A stretch of DNA of 64,000 bases from Pinibacter aurantiacus (GCF_019130065.1 NZ_JAHSPG010000016.1:473881-537880), one strand, 5' to 3'. Counted from the first letter of the stretch, positions 9,721 through 18,188 are shown. Translations and numbers: made by a program. Notes: generated by a model from the sequence alone, not told the origin.

Positions 9721-9808
9721 TGTACGAAGTACGATGTACGGTGTACGAAATTGTTTAGAAAGATGCGCCCGGATGAATTTCGTACATCGTACTTCCTACG
9801 CAGTACAT
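9721..9808. repeat. Word-array inverted repeat D (word GTACGAAGTACGAT)
   Basis: The left arm (9721-9752) is built from GTACGA/GTACGATGTAC units. The right arm (9776-9808) is AATTTCGTACATCGTACTT and so on. The right arm ends in the stop codon of the SRPBCC gene. The rest of the 343-nt gap (9465-9720) contains the upstream region of the permease gene and nothing else I can identify. Confidence 0.7.
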
Positions 9809-10197
9809 CATGCGCTATGTTCATCGTAAAACTCTTCAAGCGATCCAAAATAAACCTCATCCCACCCTTCGATCATGTCCTCATAATCGTCGTCGGGAAT
9901 ATTGGTATGGCGAAGTTCGACAGACGTACCTTTTTTGTGAGGATGTAATATGAAGGTTACAATAGAGTCTTCTGCCTGTTCGCCAAAGTTCCATCGCTGA
10001 ACAATTTTGCGCCCGGTTTCAAACTCGAGGTTTGTGCCTGAAATAGCATCGTTCCACAACGAAAATTCAGAGTTTGGCTCAGTGCTCATTTGCGCTGGTT
10101 CGCCCGTCCACAGTTGAATAGTTGCGGGATTGGTAAGCGCTATATAAACTTCATCAGGAGGCGCTGGCAAGATGTAGTATTTTTTGTAATCCTTCAT
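9808..10197 (-). CDS. SRPBCC (AHSA1/START-like) domain protein
   Basis: 129 residues, a single helix-grip domain. The N-terminal strand (KKYYILPAPPDEVYIALTNPATIQLWTGEPAQM) is the usual opening of AHSA1-type SRPBCC proteins: a segment with a proline-containing turn, the first helix, then a tryptophan before the first long strand. ISGTNLEFETGRKIVQRW and TSVELRHTNIP follow as expected. The C terminus is acidic. Such proteins bind hydrophobic ligands or act on Hsp90-like partners; no ligand can be assigned. It is transcribed alone, divergent from the VOC protein gene. Confidence 0.8.
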   Translation of the reverse strand: MKDYKKYYILPAPPDEVYIALTNPATIQLWTGEPAQMSTEPNSEFSLWNDAISGTNLEFETGRKIVQRWNFGEQAEDSIVTFILHPHKKGTSVELRHTNIPDDDYEDMIEGWDEVYFGSLEEFYDEHSA

Positions 10198-10224
10198 GTT
10201 GTAAAGATAGAAAGGAATGGACGG

Positions 10225-10268
10225 ACTGAATAATTGAAAAACTGAATAACTGAATTTGCGACAAATTC
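10225..10268. repeat. Orphan word-array arm E (word ACTGAATA) with short hairpin
   Basis: A single arm of the ACTGAATA word (10225-10258) without a matching long right arm. Instead GAATTTG, CGA, CAAATTC (10252-10268) form a small hairpin. It sits upstream of the minus-strand SRPBCC gene, so it may be part of its 5' UTR. Confidence 0.5.
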
Positions 10269-10452
10269 GGGGTTGTTTGCGACGTACAAAATGAAAACAC
10301 AGGCCTGGTAAAGGTTTTAGAGGCTAATTGGAATAGATGTCGCGAATGCCCCTTCAGATTGTCTTTTTTGCCCATCACAAATTTCTTTTTCGCAAAATAC
10401 TTTTACATCAGAAACAGCGACACCAAAATCAAACAACACAAAAACCTTTTTT

Positions 10453-10869
10453 ATGACACAAATTGTAGCATACTTAAACTTAAACGGCAAATGCGAAGAG
10501 GCGATGAATTTTTACAAAGACTGCCTGGACGCAGAACTTACACTGCAAAAAGTAGGAGACACTCCCATGGCCAGTCAAATGCCTGTAGAAATGCATGGCA
10601 AGGTTTTACACTCAATGCTGGTAAAAGATACCATTACATTAATGGCTTCTGACATGAGAGGTAAAGACTTTGTGAAAGGCAACGACACTACCTTGCTTTT
10701 TAACTGCAGCAGTGAGGAAGAGATCACCAATTATTTCGATAAACTTTCAAAAGGGGGAACGGTTAAGCTACCTCTGATGAAGCAATTCTGGGGTGCCACC
10801 TATGGCGAGCTTATAGATAAGTATGGCAAGGAATGGGCGTTTAATTTCATGGAAGAAACAGCCAATTAA
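10453..10869 (+). CDS. VOC superfamily (PhnB-like glyoxalase fold) protein
   Basis: 138 residues. The opening MTQIVAYLNLNGKCEEAMNF, followed by YKDCLDA, is the standard first beta-alpha-beta-beta-beta motif of PhnB/YjdN-like vicinal-oxygen-chelate proteins. LLFNCSSEEEITNYFDKLSKGG begins the second motif, and FWGATYGELIDKYGKEWAFNF is the conserved C-terminal strand pair. These proteins are small dimeric metal or metal-free enzymes and resistance proteins of mostly unknown substrate. It is followed after 121 nt by a DoxX gene in the same direction, with repeat F between. Confidence 0.85.
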   Translation: MTQIVAYLNLNGKCEEAMNFYKDCLDAELTLQKVGDTPMASQMPVEMHGKVLHSMLVKDTITLMASDMRGKDFVKGNDTTLLFNCSSEEEITNYFDKLSKGGTVKLPLMKQFWGATYGELIDKYGKEWAFNFMEETAN

Positions 10870-10873
10870 ATAC

Positions 10874-10951
10874 AAGTTGTTAGTTGATAGTTGTTAGCCT
10901 CTATTATTGAACAATCGCCTTTGAATTCTAACAACCAACTACTAACAACTT
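10874..10951. repeat. Word-array inverted repeat F (word GTTAGTT)
   Basis: The left arm (10874-10897) and right arm (10928-10951) are each 24 nt and complementary at 21 of 24 positions, with a 30-nt spacer. Arm text is AAGTTGTTAGTTGATAGTTG. It starts 4 nt after the VOC gene stop codon. The word is shared with repeat B. Confidence 0.8.
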
Positions 10952-10990
10952 TCTCTCAAACACACTTTTTAACAACATCAAACTTTTTTT

Positions 10991-11404
10991 ATGAAACCGA
11001 AAACAATTAAAATCGTTTACTGGACACTGACAATCATTTTCTCTCTGTTATTTATCATGGATGGCTTTGGAGGCGTTACTCGTCAAAAAGAAGGTCAGGA
11101 AGTTTTAATGCACCTGGGATATCCAATGTATGCGCTTACTATTTTCGGAATAGCCAAACTGTTGGGAGTAATTGCGCTTATTCAGGATAAATACAAAACA
11201 ATAAAGGAATGGGCGTTCGCCGGATTCACTTTTAATTTCATTGGCGCATTTATGTCAAGAGCCCTTGTTGGAGATGGAGCAGGCGAAACCATTTTTCCCT
11301 TGATCGTTCTTGCTTTATTTATGGTCCTTTATTTCTACTGGAAAAAATACCAGCAGGTAAAAAACGTGCGAACAACAGCACAAATACCCGCGCTAGCCCT
11401 ATAA
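10991..11404 (+). CDS. DoxX family membrane protein
   Basis: 137 residues with four hydrophobic segments (about 8-25, 45-65, 75-95, 102-120). The pattern FSLLFIMDGFGGVTRQKEG, then MHLGYPMYALTIFGIAKLLGVIALI, fits the DoxX-like family in Bacteroidota. The biochemical role of these small proteins is not settled. They are often found beside VOC or SRPBCC genes, as here, usually as part of stress or detoxification clusters. A terminator follows 30 nt past the stop. Confidence 0.85.
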   Translation: MKPKTIKIVYWTLTIIFSLLFIMDGFGGVTRQKEGQEVLMHLGYPMYALTIFGIAKLLGVIALIQDKYKTIKEWAFAGFTFNFIGAFMSRALVGDGAGETIFPLIVLALFMVLYFYWKKYQQVKNVRTTAQIPALAL

Positions 11405-11433
11405 GTCTTGAGTTTATAGTTAATTATCTTGCG

Positions 11434-11468
11434 AAAAGATCCTGTGTTTTTTGCACCGGATCTTTTTT
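11434..11468 (+). terminator. Rho-independent terminator after doxX
   Basis: AAAAGATCC and GGATCTTTT form a 9-bp stem with an inner GTG/CAC extension, followed by a T-run. Confidence 0.75.
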
Positions 11469-11578
11469 AATTAAAAGATTTTTAGAAAATCTATCAAATC
11501 AGTAGGAGTTTAAAATATATTGATTTTCAATATAATAGCAATGTCTGGTATTTGTAAAACAATCTGCTCATAGAAACT

Positions 11579-11615
11579 ATTTATACTTTTTTGTATAAAT
11601 TCATTCGTATCTTTG
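11579..11615 (+). promoter_or_regulatory. suf operon promoter with an inverted-repeat operator candidate
   Basis: TATCTTTG at 11608-11615 is a full match to the Bacteroidota -7 element. Directly upstream, ATTTATAC (11579-11586) and GTATAAAT (11593-11600) form a perfect 8-bp inverted repeat around six T, covering the place where the -33 element should be. Such a site would let a dimeric repressor block polymerase. The Rrf2 regulator encoded at the end of the operon is the natural candidate, but the motif does not resemble the E. coli IscR consensus, so this is inference. Confidence 0.5.
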
Positions 11616-11652
11616 CGCGATAATTGAAAATGATAAATTCTGAAGCGTATTT

Positions 11653-13098
11653 ATGAATGATTCAAGCACAGATATAGAAAAAGCCGTCCTCAAGGAGTAT
11701 GAATATGGTTTTGTGACCAATATTGAAGCGGATGCTGCTCCAAAGGGATTGAGCGAGGACATTATCAGATTCATTTCTGCAAAGAAAAATGAACCTGAAT
11801 GGATGCTCGAGTGGCGCTTAAAGGCTTATAATCACTGGCTTAAGATGGAAGAACCGGACTGGGCCAATGTGAAATATCCGAGGGTAAATTACCAGGATGT
11901 TATTTACTACTCCGCCCCAAAACAAAAGAAGAAAGTTGGCAGTTTGGACGAAATTGATCCTGAATTAAGAGAAACTTTTGAAAAACTGGGCATTTCCCTT
12001 GACGAACAAAAAAGACTTTCCGGCGTAGCGGTAGACGCTGTTATTGACAGTGTGTCTATTGGTACAACTTTTAAAGCACAATTGGCAGAGCAGGGAATTA
12101 TTTTCTGTTCTATGAGTGAGGCTATTCAGGAGCATCCGGATTTGGTAAGAAAATACCTTAGCTCTGTGGTGCCTGTTACCGACAACTTTTTCTCCGCACT
12201 AAATTCGGCCGTATTTACTGACGGTTCGTTTTGTTATATACCAGAAGGCGTTCATTGCCCGATGGAACTTTCTACTTATTTCCGTATCAACGCTGAAAAC
12301 ACGGGTCAGTTTGAGAGAACCCTCATCGTTGCAGAAGCCGGCAGCTATGTTAGCTACCTTGAAGGTTGTACAGCTCCAATGCGTGACGAAAACCAATTGC
12401 ACGCAGCGGTGGTTGAAATCGTGGCAATGGAAAAAGCTGAAGTAAAATATTCTACTGTTCAAAACTGGTACCCTGGTGATAAGAATGGTAACGGTGGTAT
12501 CTACAACTTCGTAACCAAACGTGGTATTTGTAAAGGTGATAACTCTAAGATTTCCTGGACACAAGTTGAAACAGGATCTGCGGTTACCTGGAAATACCCG
12601 AGCGTAATATTAAAAGGCGATAACTCTGTTGGCGAATTCTACTCAGTGGCTGTTACCAACAATTATCAGCAAGCCGACACAGGTACTAAAATGATGCACA
12701 TCGGAAAGAATACCAAAAGCCGTATTGTGTCAAAAGGTATTTCTGCCGGGCACAGTAATAATAGTTACCGTGGTTTGGTACAGGTAAGTAAAAATGCTGC
12801 TAACGCAAGAAATTTCTCTCAGTGCGATTCTCTTTTGCTGGGCGATAAATGCGGCGCACATACCTTCCCTTACATCGAAGTAAAAAATAACACTGCTGTA
12901 GTAGAACACGAGGCAACTACTTCGAAAATAGGTGAAGACCAGCTTTTCTATTGCAACCAAAGAGGTATCGATACTGAAACTGCTGTTGCACTGATCATTA
13001 ACGGCTTTGCAAAAGAAGTAATGAATCAATTGCCAATGGAGTTTGCCGTAGAAGCACAAAAGCTTTTGGCAATCAGCCTTGAAGGAAGCGTAGGATAA
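11653..13098 (+). CDS. sufB: Fe-S cluster assembly scaffold SufB
   Basis: 481 residues, normal SufB length. SufB is the scaffold of the SufBC2D complex on which [4Fe-4S] clusters are built in the cytoplasm. The C-terminal beta-helix core and the hallmark [20 protein letters not shown] (C391, C400) are present, as is EHEATTSKI with conserved glutamates. It heads the operon sufB-C-D-S-E-sufT-rrf2 on the plus strand and is separated from sufC by 107 nt holding repeat G. The start at 11653 is preceded by a good promoter and an AT-rich leader. No truncation or frameshift is seen. Confidence 0.97.
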   Translation: MNDSSTDIEKAVLKEYEYGFVTNIEADAAPKGLSEDIIRFISAKKNEPEWMLEWRLKAYNHWLKMEEPDWANVKYPRVNYQDVIYYSAPKQKKKVGSLDEIDPELRETFEKLGISLDEQKRLSGVAVDAVIDSVSIGTTFKAQLAEQGIIFCSMSEAIQEHPDLVRKYLSSVVPVTDNFFSALNSAVFTDGSFCYIPEGVHCPMELSTYFRINAENTGQFERTLIVAEAGSYVSYLEGCTAPMRDENQLHAAVVEIVAMEKAEVKYSTVQNWYPGDKNGNGGIYNFVTKRGICKGDNSKISWTQVETGSAVTWKYPSVILKGDNSVGEFYSVAVTNNYQQADTGTKMMHIGKNTKSRIVSKGISAGHSNNSYRGLVQVSKNAANARNFSQCDSLLLGDKCGAHTFPYIEVKNNTAVVEHEATTSKIGEDQLFYCNQRGIDTETAVALIINGFAKEVMNQLPMEFAVEAQKLLAISLEGSVG

Positions 13099-13103
13099 TG
13101 GAG

Positions 13104-13166
13104 AATTGAAAGTGGAAAGTTGAAAATGAAGATCAACTTTCAATTTTCAACTTTAAACTTTCAATT
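13104..13166. repeat. Word-array inverted repeat G (word GAAAGTTGAAAAT)
   Basis: The left arm (13104-13131) is AATTGAAAGTGGAAAGTTGA-like. The right arm (13134-13166) is the reverse complement array CAACTTTCAATTTTCAAC and onward. The loop is almost absent. It starts 5 nt after the sufB stop, inside the operon, and has no T-tract suited to termination. Confidence 0.75.
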
Positions 13167-13205
13167 GATATAAATAGTAAGTAAATTAAAATAGACACTA
13201 GTATT

Positions 13206-13988
13206 ATGTTGACGATAAGCAATTTGCATGCGGGGATTGAAGACAAAAAAATTTTAAAGGGACTTAACCTTGAAATTAAAGCGGGTGAGGTACATGCGAT
13301 CATGGGACCAAATGGTGCCGGTAAAAGTACTTTGGCTTCTGTATTAGCAGGAAGACAAGATTATGAAGTAACTGAAGGTTCAGTAGAATTTTTAGGAAAA
13401 GAATTACTTGACCTTGCTCCTGAAGAAAGAGCAGGCGAAGGTTTGTTCCTTGGCTTTCAGTACCCCGTAGAAATTCCGGGTTTAAGCACTACCAACTTCA
13501 TCAAAACTGCGGTAAATGAAATTCGTAAATATCGCGGACAAGATACTTTGGATGCTGTTGCATTTTTAAAGTTGATGAAAGAGAAAATGGCATTGATGAA
13601 TATTGATCAAACGCTGTTGAGCCGTTCATTGAACGAAGGTTTCTCTGGTGGTGAAAAGAAACGTAATGAAATTTTCCAGATGGCAATGATCGATCCGAAA
13701 TTGGCTATTCTGGATGAAACTGATTCTGGTCTTGATATTGATGCTATCCGTATTGTATCTAATGGTGTAAACAAATTGCGCAGCAAAGACAATGCTGTCC
13801 TTTTGATCACACACTATCAAAGATTACTTGATTACATCGTTCCTGATTTTGTGCATGTATTGTATAATGGACGTATCGTAAAATCCGGTACCAAAGAATT
13901 GGCTTTGGAACTGGAAGAAAAAGGTTACGATTTCATTAAAAATGAAATCAACGAAGACGAAGAAGTATCAATTGCGGAAAAACACTAA
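13206..13988 (+). CDS. sufC: Fe-S cluster assembly ATPase SufC
   Basis: 260 residues, an ABC-type ATPase without membrane partner. Walker A GPNGAGKST is at residues 34-42, the Q-loop in FLGFQYPVEIPG, the signature FSGGEKKR at about 146-153, Walker B LAILDETDSGLD at 167-178, and the H-loop ITHYQRLL with H203. SufC binds SufB and SufD, and its ATP cycle drives conformational change of the scaffold. It is followed after 12 nt by sufD, indicating co-translation. A short acidic C-terminal tail is present. Confidence 0.98.
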   Translation: MLTISNLHAGIEDKKILKGLNLEIKAGEVHAIMGPNGAGKSTLASVLAGRQDYEVTEGSVEFLGKELLDLAPEERAGEGLFLGFQYPVEIPGLSTTNFIKTAVNEIRKYRGQDTLDAVAFLKLMKEKMALMNIDQTLLSRSLNEGFSGGEKKRNEIFQMAMIDPKLAILDETDSGLDIDAIRIVSNGVNKLRSKDNAVLLITHYQRLLDYIVPDFVHVLYNGRIVKSGTKELALELEEKGYDFIKNEINEDEEVSIAEKH

Positions 13989-14000
13989 GACGGACAGATC

Positions 14001-15299
14001 ATGAACATGACAGAACTTTTTAAAGATCAGTTTGCACAACTGCAGGCTGAAGATAAAGATAGCAAGCTGAGTGCCGTGCGTGAACAGGCATTTAGCGCTT
14101 TCAACGAATTTGGAATACCTACCGTGCGCCATGAAGAATGGAAATACACTCGCATCGGTACACTATTCGCCAAAGATTATAAATCACAGGTAAGTGGTCA
14201 GCCTAATTTCTCTGCAAAAGATGTAGATGCTTATCGTTTACCAGGACATAAAGAAGCAAACGAACTCGTTTTTGTAAATGGCCAGTTTGCAGATAAACTT
14301 TCAACTATTCGTTCAAAAGATTTAACGGTATTGCATTTAGCAGAAGCTGCAAAAAATGAATACAGCGAGATCGTGTCGAAACATTTCGGACACAGCAGCG
14401 ATTATTTGAAAGACGGCATCAATGCGCTGAATACAGCTTTCGTAAAAGACGGCATCTTTATACATGTAAAGAGAAGCAAGATCATTGAAGAGCCTGTTTA
14501 CATTTATAACATCACCGATGCTGCTGCTGAAAACATTTTAGCACAGCCAAGAAGTTTAATCTATTTGTCTGAAAATGCGCAATTGCAAATCATTGAAACA
14601 TTTGCTACACGCGGCACCGAAGATAGCTTCACTAACCAGATCATGGAAGTGATAGTAGAAAAAGACGCAAGATTTGAATATTGCAAAATTCAAAACGACT
14701 CTGCAAATGCGAGCCAGGTAAGTACAACACATATCAGGCAGACAGGTACGAGTTATGTGAACGCGATCATCGTTTCACTGAATGGTGAGATCGTTCGCAA
14801 CAATACAAACGTTGTAATGGAAGCGCCACATTGTGAAGCTCATTTATACGGTTTGTATTTCCAGAAAGGCAATAGCCACATTGACAACCATACCATTGTT
14901 GATAACGTAATGCCTCACTGCTTCAGCAATGAACTGTACAAAGGCATGATGGATGAAAACAGTACCGGTGTGTTCAATGGTAAAATTTTTGTAAGACAGC
15001 CTGCGCAAAAAACAAATGCCTTCCAGTCGAACAAAAACATATTGCTTTCAAACAACGCAAGCGTAAATACAAAACCTCAATTAGAGATTTTTGCAGACGA
15101 TGTGAAATGTTCACACGGTTGTACAATTGGTCAATTGGATGAAGAAGGTTTGTTTTACCTGCAGTCAAGAGGTATTCCAGAAAAAATTGCAAAATCAATG
15201 CTATTGGTAGGTTTTGCTAGTGATATTCTCGATAAGATCAATCTTCCACACATCCGCACATACGTGGATCACCTTGTTGCGGAAAGACTGGGGAATTAA
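14001..15299 (+). CDS. sufD: Fe-S cluster assembly protein SufD
   Basis: 432 residues, paralogue of SufB and third member of SufBC2D; SufD is needed for iron acquisition by the scaffold. The N-terminal helical part (PTVRHEEWKYTRIGTLFAKD) and the C-terminal core with FADDVKCSHGCTIGQLDEEG, LFYLQSRGI and AKSMLLVGFA are diagnostic. The conserved histidine of the SufD core lies in KCSHGCT. Two ATG codons (14001, 14007) could start translation; the first gives 432 residues, the second 430. It is separated from sufS by 137 nt containing repeat H. Confidence 0.97.
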   Translation: MNMTELFKDQFAQLQAEDKDSKLSAVREQAFSAFNEFGIPTVRHEEWKYTRIGTLFAKDYKSQVSGQPNFSAKDVDAYRLPGHKEANELVFVNGQFADKLSTIRSKDLTVLHLAEAAKNEYSEIVSKHFGHSSDYLKDGINALNTAFVKDGIFIHVKRSKIIEEPVYIYNITDAAAENILAQPRSLIYLSENAQLQIIETFATRGTEDSFTNQIMEVIVEKDARFEYCKIQNDSANASQVSTTHIRQTGTSYVNAIIVSLNGEIVRNNTNVVMEAPHCEAHLYGLYFQKGNSHIDNHTIVDNVMPHCFSNELYKGMMDENSTGVFNGKIFVRQPAQKTNAFQSNKNILLSNNASVNTKPQLEIFADDVKCSHGCTIGQLDEEGLFYLQSRGIPEKIAKSMLLVGFASDILDKINLPHIRTYVDHLVAERLGN

Positions 15300-15304
15300 T
15301 AAAC

Positions 15305-15430
15305 CAATTTGAAAATGTGATAATTTGAAAATTTGAAAATGACAAGTGCAACATATAGTTTCTAAGTAAATGAGAGACTGTTTCACTAAATGCAATTTTC
15401 AAATTACCACATTTTCAAATTTTCAAATTG
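15305..15430. repeat. Word-array inverted repeat H (word TTTGAAAAT)
   Basis: The left arm (15305-15340) repeats TTTGAAAAT. The right arm (15395-15430) repeats ATTTTCAAA. The spacer is 54 nt of unique sequence. The left arm begins 5 nt after the sufD stop and the right arm ends 6 nt before the sufS start. The same word forms repeat M at 42660. Confidence 0.8.
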
Positions 15431-15436
15431 TTATCT

Positions 15437-16681
15437 ATGCAAGTAGCTGCGGATTTACAGAAAGGATTAGACGTTTATGCAATCAGAGAGCAATTTCCTA
15501 TACTTAAAAGAGAAGTAAAAGGAAAGCCTCTTGTTTACTTCGATAATGCGGCAACTTCTCAAAAGCCACAGGTCGTTATTGATGCGTTGGTAAACTACTA
15601 CACCAACTACAATGCAAATATTCATCGCGGCATTCACACGCTTGCAGAAGAAGCTACGGCTGCTTTTGAAGCAACTCGCGATACGGTTCAGAAATTTATT
15701 GGTGCAGCATCAAGAGAAGAAATAATTTTCACAAGAGGAACTACGGAAGGCATTAACCTTGTAGCATATACATGGGGAAGGCAAAATCTACAGGCTGGTG
15801 ATGAAGTTATCATCTCGGGCATGGAACATCACTCCAACATTGTTCCATGGCAAATTATTTGTGAAGAAAAGAACGCTGTGCTGAAAGTGATTCCTGTTGA
15901 CGACAACGGTGAACTCATATTGGAAGAATTCGAAAAATTACTGACAGAAAAAACAAAGATTGTTTCCGTGGTGCATGTTTCAAATGCATTGGGAACAGTG
16001 AATCCTGTTAAACAAATCATTGATGCCGCTCATGCGAAAGGCGCAGTGGTATTGATTGATGGCGCACAATCTTCTGTACACCTGGATATCAACGTACAGG
16101 AAATGGATTGTGATTTCTTTGCTTTTTCTGCACATAAATTATACGGTCCAACAGGTGTTGGTGCTTTGTATGGCAAAAAACAGATTCTTGAAGCCATGCC
16201 TGTTTTCCAGGGCGGCGGAGAAATGATCAAAGAAGTAACGTTTGCAAAAACTACTTACAATGATCTTCCATACAAATACGAAGCCGGTACTCCAAACATA
16301 GCTGATGTTGTAGCATTCAAAGCAGCGCTCGATTTTATGACGGAAACAGGCATGAAAAAAATGCGTGATTACGAACATGAATTGCTGGCCTATGCAACAG
16401 AGCAGTTGGAGCAAATTGAAGGTTTGAAAATTATTGGTAAGGCTCGTGAAAAAACAAGTCTTATCTCATTTGTAATAGATAAAGTGCATCCGCAGGATGT
16501 GGGCATTTTGCTCGACAACCGCGGCATTGCAGTGCGTACCGGTCACCATTGCGCACAAACATTAATGGAACGTTTCTGTATACCAGGAACAATCCGTGCT
16601 TCTTTTGCGATTTATAACACGAAAGAGGAAATTGATGCACTGGTAGAGGGATTGAAGAAAGCGATTAAGCTTTTGGTTTAA
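15437..16681 (+). CDS. sufS: Cysteine desulfurase SufS
   Basis: 414 residues from the ATG at 15437 (an upstream in-frame TTG at 15428 lies inside the repeat arm and is less likely). Group II cysteine desulfurase: the PLP enzyme removes sulfur from L-cysteine and passes it to SufE. The PLP lysine is K234 in FSAHKLYGPTG, the PLP-stacking histidine H131 is in GMEHHSNIVPW, and the persulfide cysteine C372 is in RTGHHCAQTLM (most relatives have P where this has T). The last residues run directly into repeat I. Operon partner of sufE. Confidence 0.97.
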   Translation: MQVAADLQKGLDVYAIREQFPILKREVKGKPLVYFDNAATSQKPQVVIDALVNYYTNYNANIHRGIHTLAEEATAAFEATRDTVQKFIGAASREEIIFTRGTTEGINLVAYTWGRQNLQAGDEVIISGMEHHSNIVPWQIICEEKNAVLKVIPVDDNGELILEEFEKLLTEKTKIVSVVHVSNALGTVNPVKQIIDAAHAKGAVVLIDGAQSSVHLDINVQEMDCDFFAFSAHKLYGPTGVGALYGKKQILEAMPVFQGGGEMIKEVTFAKTTYNDLPYKYEAGTPNIADVVAFKAALDFMTETGMKKMRDYEHELLAYATEQLEQIEGLKIIGKAREKTSLISFVIDKVHPQDVGILLDNRGIAVRTGHHCAQTLMERFCIPGTIRASFAIYNTKEEIDALVEGLKKAIKLLV

Positions 16682-16777
16682 TTAAGAATTAGGAATTAGG
16701 AATTAAGAATTGGTTGAAAGTTGTAAAGCCTGATGAACAGTAAAGCCCATCAACTAACAACTAACAACTATTAACTA
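16682..16777. repeat. Composite word-array element I (AATTAAG arm plus GTTAGTT arm)
   Basis: The left part (16682-16713) is an AATTAAGAATTAGG array, the word of repeat A. The right part (16751-16777) is CAACTAACAACTAAC, the right-arm word of repeats B and F. They are not complements of each other; only a short GTTG/AGTTG stretch after the left part can pair with the right part. It looks like two half-elements joined. Confidence 0.6.
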
Positions 16778-16783
16778 GCAAGC

Positions 16784-17218
16784 ATGACAATTCAACAAGT
16801 AGAAGACGAAATAGTAGAAGAATTTTCATTGTTTGATTCGTGGGACGATAAATACGAATATATCATCGACCTTGGAAAACGTTTGGCTCCTCTGGATGAT
16901 AAATATAAAATAGATGAGAACAAGGTGAGAGGTTGTCAATCTACAGTGTGGCTCGCGGCGGAATATAAAGAGGACGGTAAGATCTATTTTACAGCAGACA
17001 GCGATGCGATAATTGTAAAAGGTCTGATAAGTATGTTGATAAGAGTATTGTCGGGCCGCACACCGGACGAAATTATCAATGCTCCGTTAACGTTCATTCA
17101 GCGAATTGGCATGACAACGCATCTGGCGCAGACACGTTCGAATGGTTTGTTATCCATGGTGAAACAAATGAAAAATTACGCTGTGGCATTTAAAATTAAA
17201 AATTCTCAATTGCAATAG
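16784..17218 (+). CDS. sufE: Sulfur transfer protein SufE
   Basis: 144 residues. It accepts persulfide sulfur from SufS on its active-site cysteine and delivers it to SufBC2D. The active-site loop KVRGCQSTVW with C51 is intact. The rest (VKGLISMLIRVLSGRTPDEI, then FIQRIGMTTHLAQTRSNGL) matches the SufE fold. The SufT-like gene starts 2 nt after its stop codon, so the two are probably translationally coupled. Confidence 0.97.
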   Translation: MTIQQVEDEIVEEFSLFDSWDDKYEYIIDLGKRLAPLDDKYKIDENKVRGCQSTVWLAAEYKEDGKIYFTADSDAIIVKGLISMLIRVLSGRTPDEIINAPLTFIQRIGMTTHLAQTRSNGLLSMVKQMKNYAVAFKIKNSQLQ

Positions 17219-17220
17219 AA

Positions 17221-17532
17221 ATGAATACAGAAGAATTAAAACAAAAGGTGATTGAATGCTTGCAGACAATCTTCGATCCTGAGATTCCTGTAAGCATTTG
17301 GGAGTTGGGTTTGGTTTACGAAGTTGAAGTATTACCCATCAATAATGTTCAGATTGTGATGACGCTTACAGCACCAAGTTGCCCGGCCGCACAATCATTA
17401 CCAATAGAAGTTGACCAGAAAGTGCGCATGATAGAAGGGGTGAACGATGTCTATGTTTCTGTTACCTGGACACCAAAATGGGACAAGAGCATGATGAGCG
17501 AAGCAGCAGCCCTGGAACTGGGATTTATGTAG
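17221..17532 (+). CDS. SufT-like MIP18/DUF59 family iron-sulfur maturation factor
   Basis: 103 residues, a single MIP18 (DUF59) domain: FDPEIPVSIWELGLVYEVEV, then TLTAPSCPAAQSLPIEV with the conserved cysteine, and YVSVTWTPKWDKSMMSEAA. In suf operons this family acts as an auxiliary factor for maturation of Fe-S proteins (SufT in Gram-positive bacteria, CIA2 in eukaryotes). The stop codon TAG is supplied by a palindromic repeat of the GTAGGGGC family. Whether it acts as carrier or adaptor cannot be told from sequence. Confidence 0.88.
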   Translation: MNTEELKQKVIECLQTIFDPEIPVSIWELGLVYEVEVLPINNVQIVMTLTAPSCPAAQSLPIEVDQKVRMIEGVNDVYVSVTWTPKWDKSMMSEAAALELGFM

Positions 17533-17551
17533 GGGCTTATCGCGTAAGCCC
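17529..17551. repeat. GTAGGGGC-type hairpin repeat
   Basis: GGGCTTA, TCGCG, TAAGCCC form a perfect 7-bp stem behind GTAGGGGC. A second member with the same frame (GTAGGGGC, two bases, ATCGC) is at 32757. The TAG in this repeat is the stop codon of the preceding gene. Confidence 0.6.
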
Positions 17552-17583
17552 TCAATTGAAAATGAGATTGATTCAAAGCAAAC

Positions 17584-17668
17584 GATTGAATAACTGAGTA
17601 ACTGAATAACTGAAGGGTTGCTCGGTTTAAAACCTTCAGTTATTCAGTTACTCAGTCATTCAGTTATT
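17584..17668. repeat. Word-array inverted repeat J (word ACTGAATA)
   Basis: The left arm (17584-17619) is GATTGAATAACTGAGTAACT and onward. The right arm (17631-17668) is its reverse complement array, including the closing AACC/GGTT. The spacer is 11 nt. It lies between the SufT-like gene and the Rrf2 gene and shares its word with C, E and O. Confidence 0.8.
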
Positions 17669-17690
17669 AAAAACATCAGGAAAAGTTCAA

Positions 17691-18164
17691 ATGAAAATAA
17701 CGGCACAAGAAGAATATGGTTTGCGCATATTAATACGCATTGCAGGTTGTAAAGATGCTGCCGGTATAAGCATTCCTCAACTGAGCGAATCGGAAGGACT
17801 GAGCAGTCACTACGTTGCAAAGCTTGCAAGGGTATTGAGAATGGGCGGTTTTATCAAAAGTACACCTGGAAATAAAGGTGGCTACTTATTGGCAAAATCT
17901 GCAAAGGATATTGTTATCAAAGACGTACTTACTGTATTGGGCGGTGAGATATTCGATAAAGAATTCTGCGGCTTGCATACCGGAGCCATGAGATTATGTA
18001 CAAACTCTGTTGACTGTTCTGCCAGATCGCTCTGGCAAATGGTACAGTTTGTAGTAAACCAACTACTGGTAAGAATTACATTGCACGACCTTGTAAGCAA
18101 CGAAACTGAATCTTCAAAAAACCTGGGCAGCCTGTTAAAGGAAAGCCTGGTATTAGCGGAATAA
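17691..18164 (+). CDS. Rrf2 family transcriptional regulator, probable Fe-S sensor
   Basis: 157 residues. The winged helix is at the N terminus (MKITAQEEYGLRILIRIAG, then LSSHYVAKLARVLRMGGFI, wing PGNKGGYLLAK). The dimerisation helix follows. Three cysteines, C93, C103 and C109 (FCGLHTGAMRLC, then SVDC), sit where IscR-type regulators ligate a [2Fe-2S] or [4Fe-4S] cluster. Placed last in the suf operon, it is the likely autoregulator of suf expression. The operator candidate is the inverted repeat at 11579. The gene may also be read from its own promoter, since repeat J separates it from the operon. Confidence 0.9.
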   Translation: MKITAQEEYGLRILIRIAGCKDAAGISIPQLSESEGLSSHYVAKLARVLRMGGFIKSTPGNKGGYLLAKSAKDIVIKDVLTVLGGEIFDKEFCGLHTGAMRLCTNSVDCSARSLWQMVQFVVNQLLVRITLHDLVSNETESSKNLGSLLKESLVLAE

Positions 18165-18188
18165 AACAGTTTACGCAAAGAATTATTG

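Noticed and set aside
10225..10258. A complete inverted repeat upstream of the SRPBCC gene
   Set aside because: Only one arm of the word array is present; the matching right arm is missing, so it is listed as an orphan arm.
8558..17668. CRISPR arrays suggested by short repeated words
   Set aside because: The words are 7-9 nt, contiguous and mirrored in opposite orientation, without unique spacers between repeat units and without cas genes.
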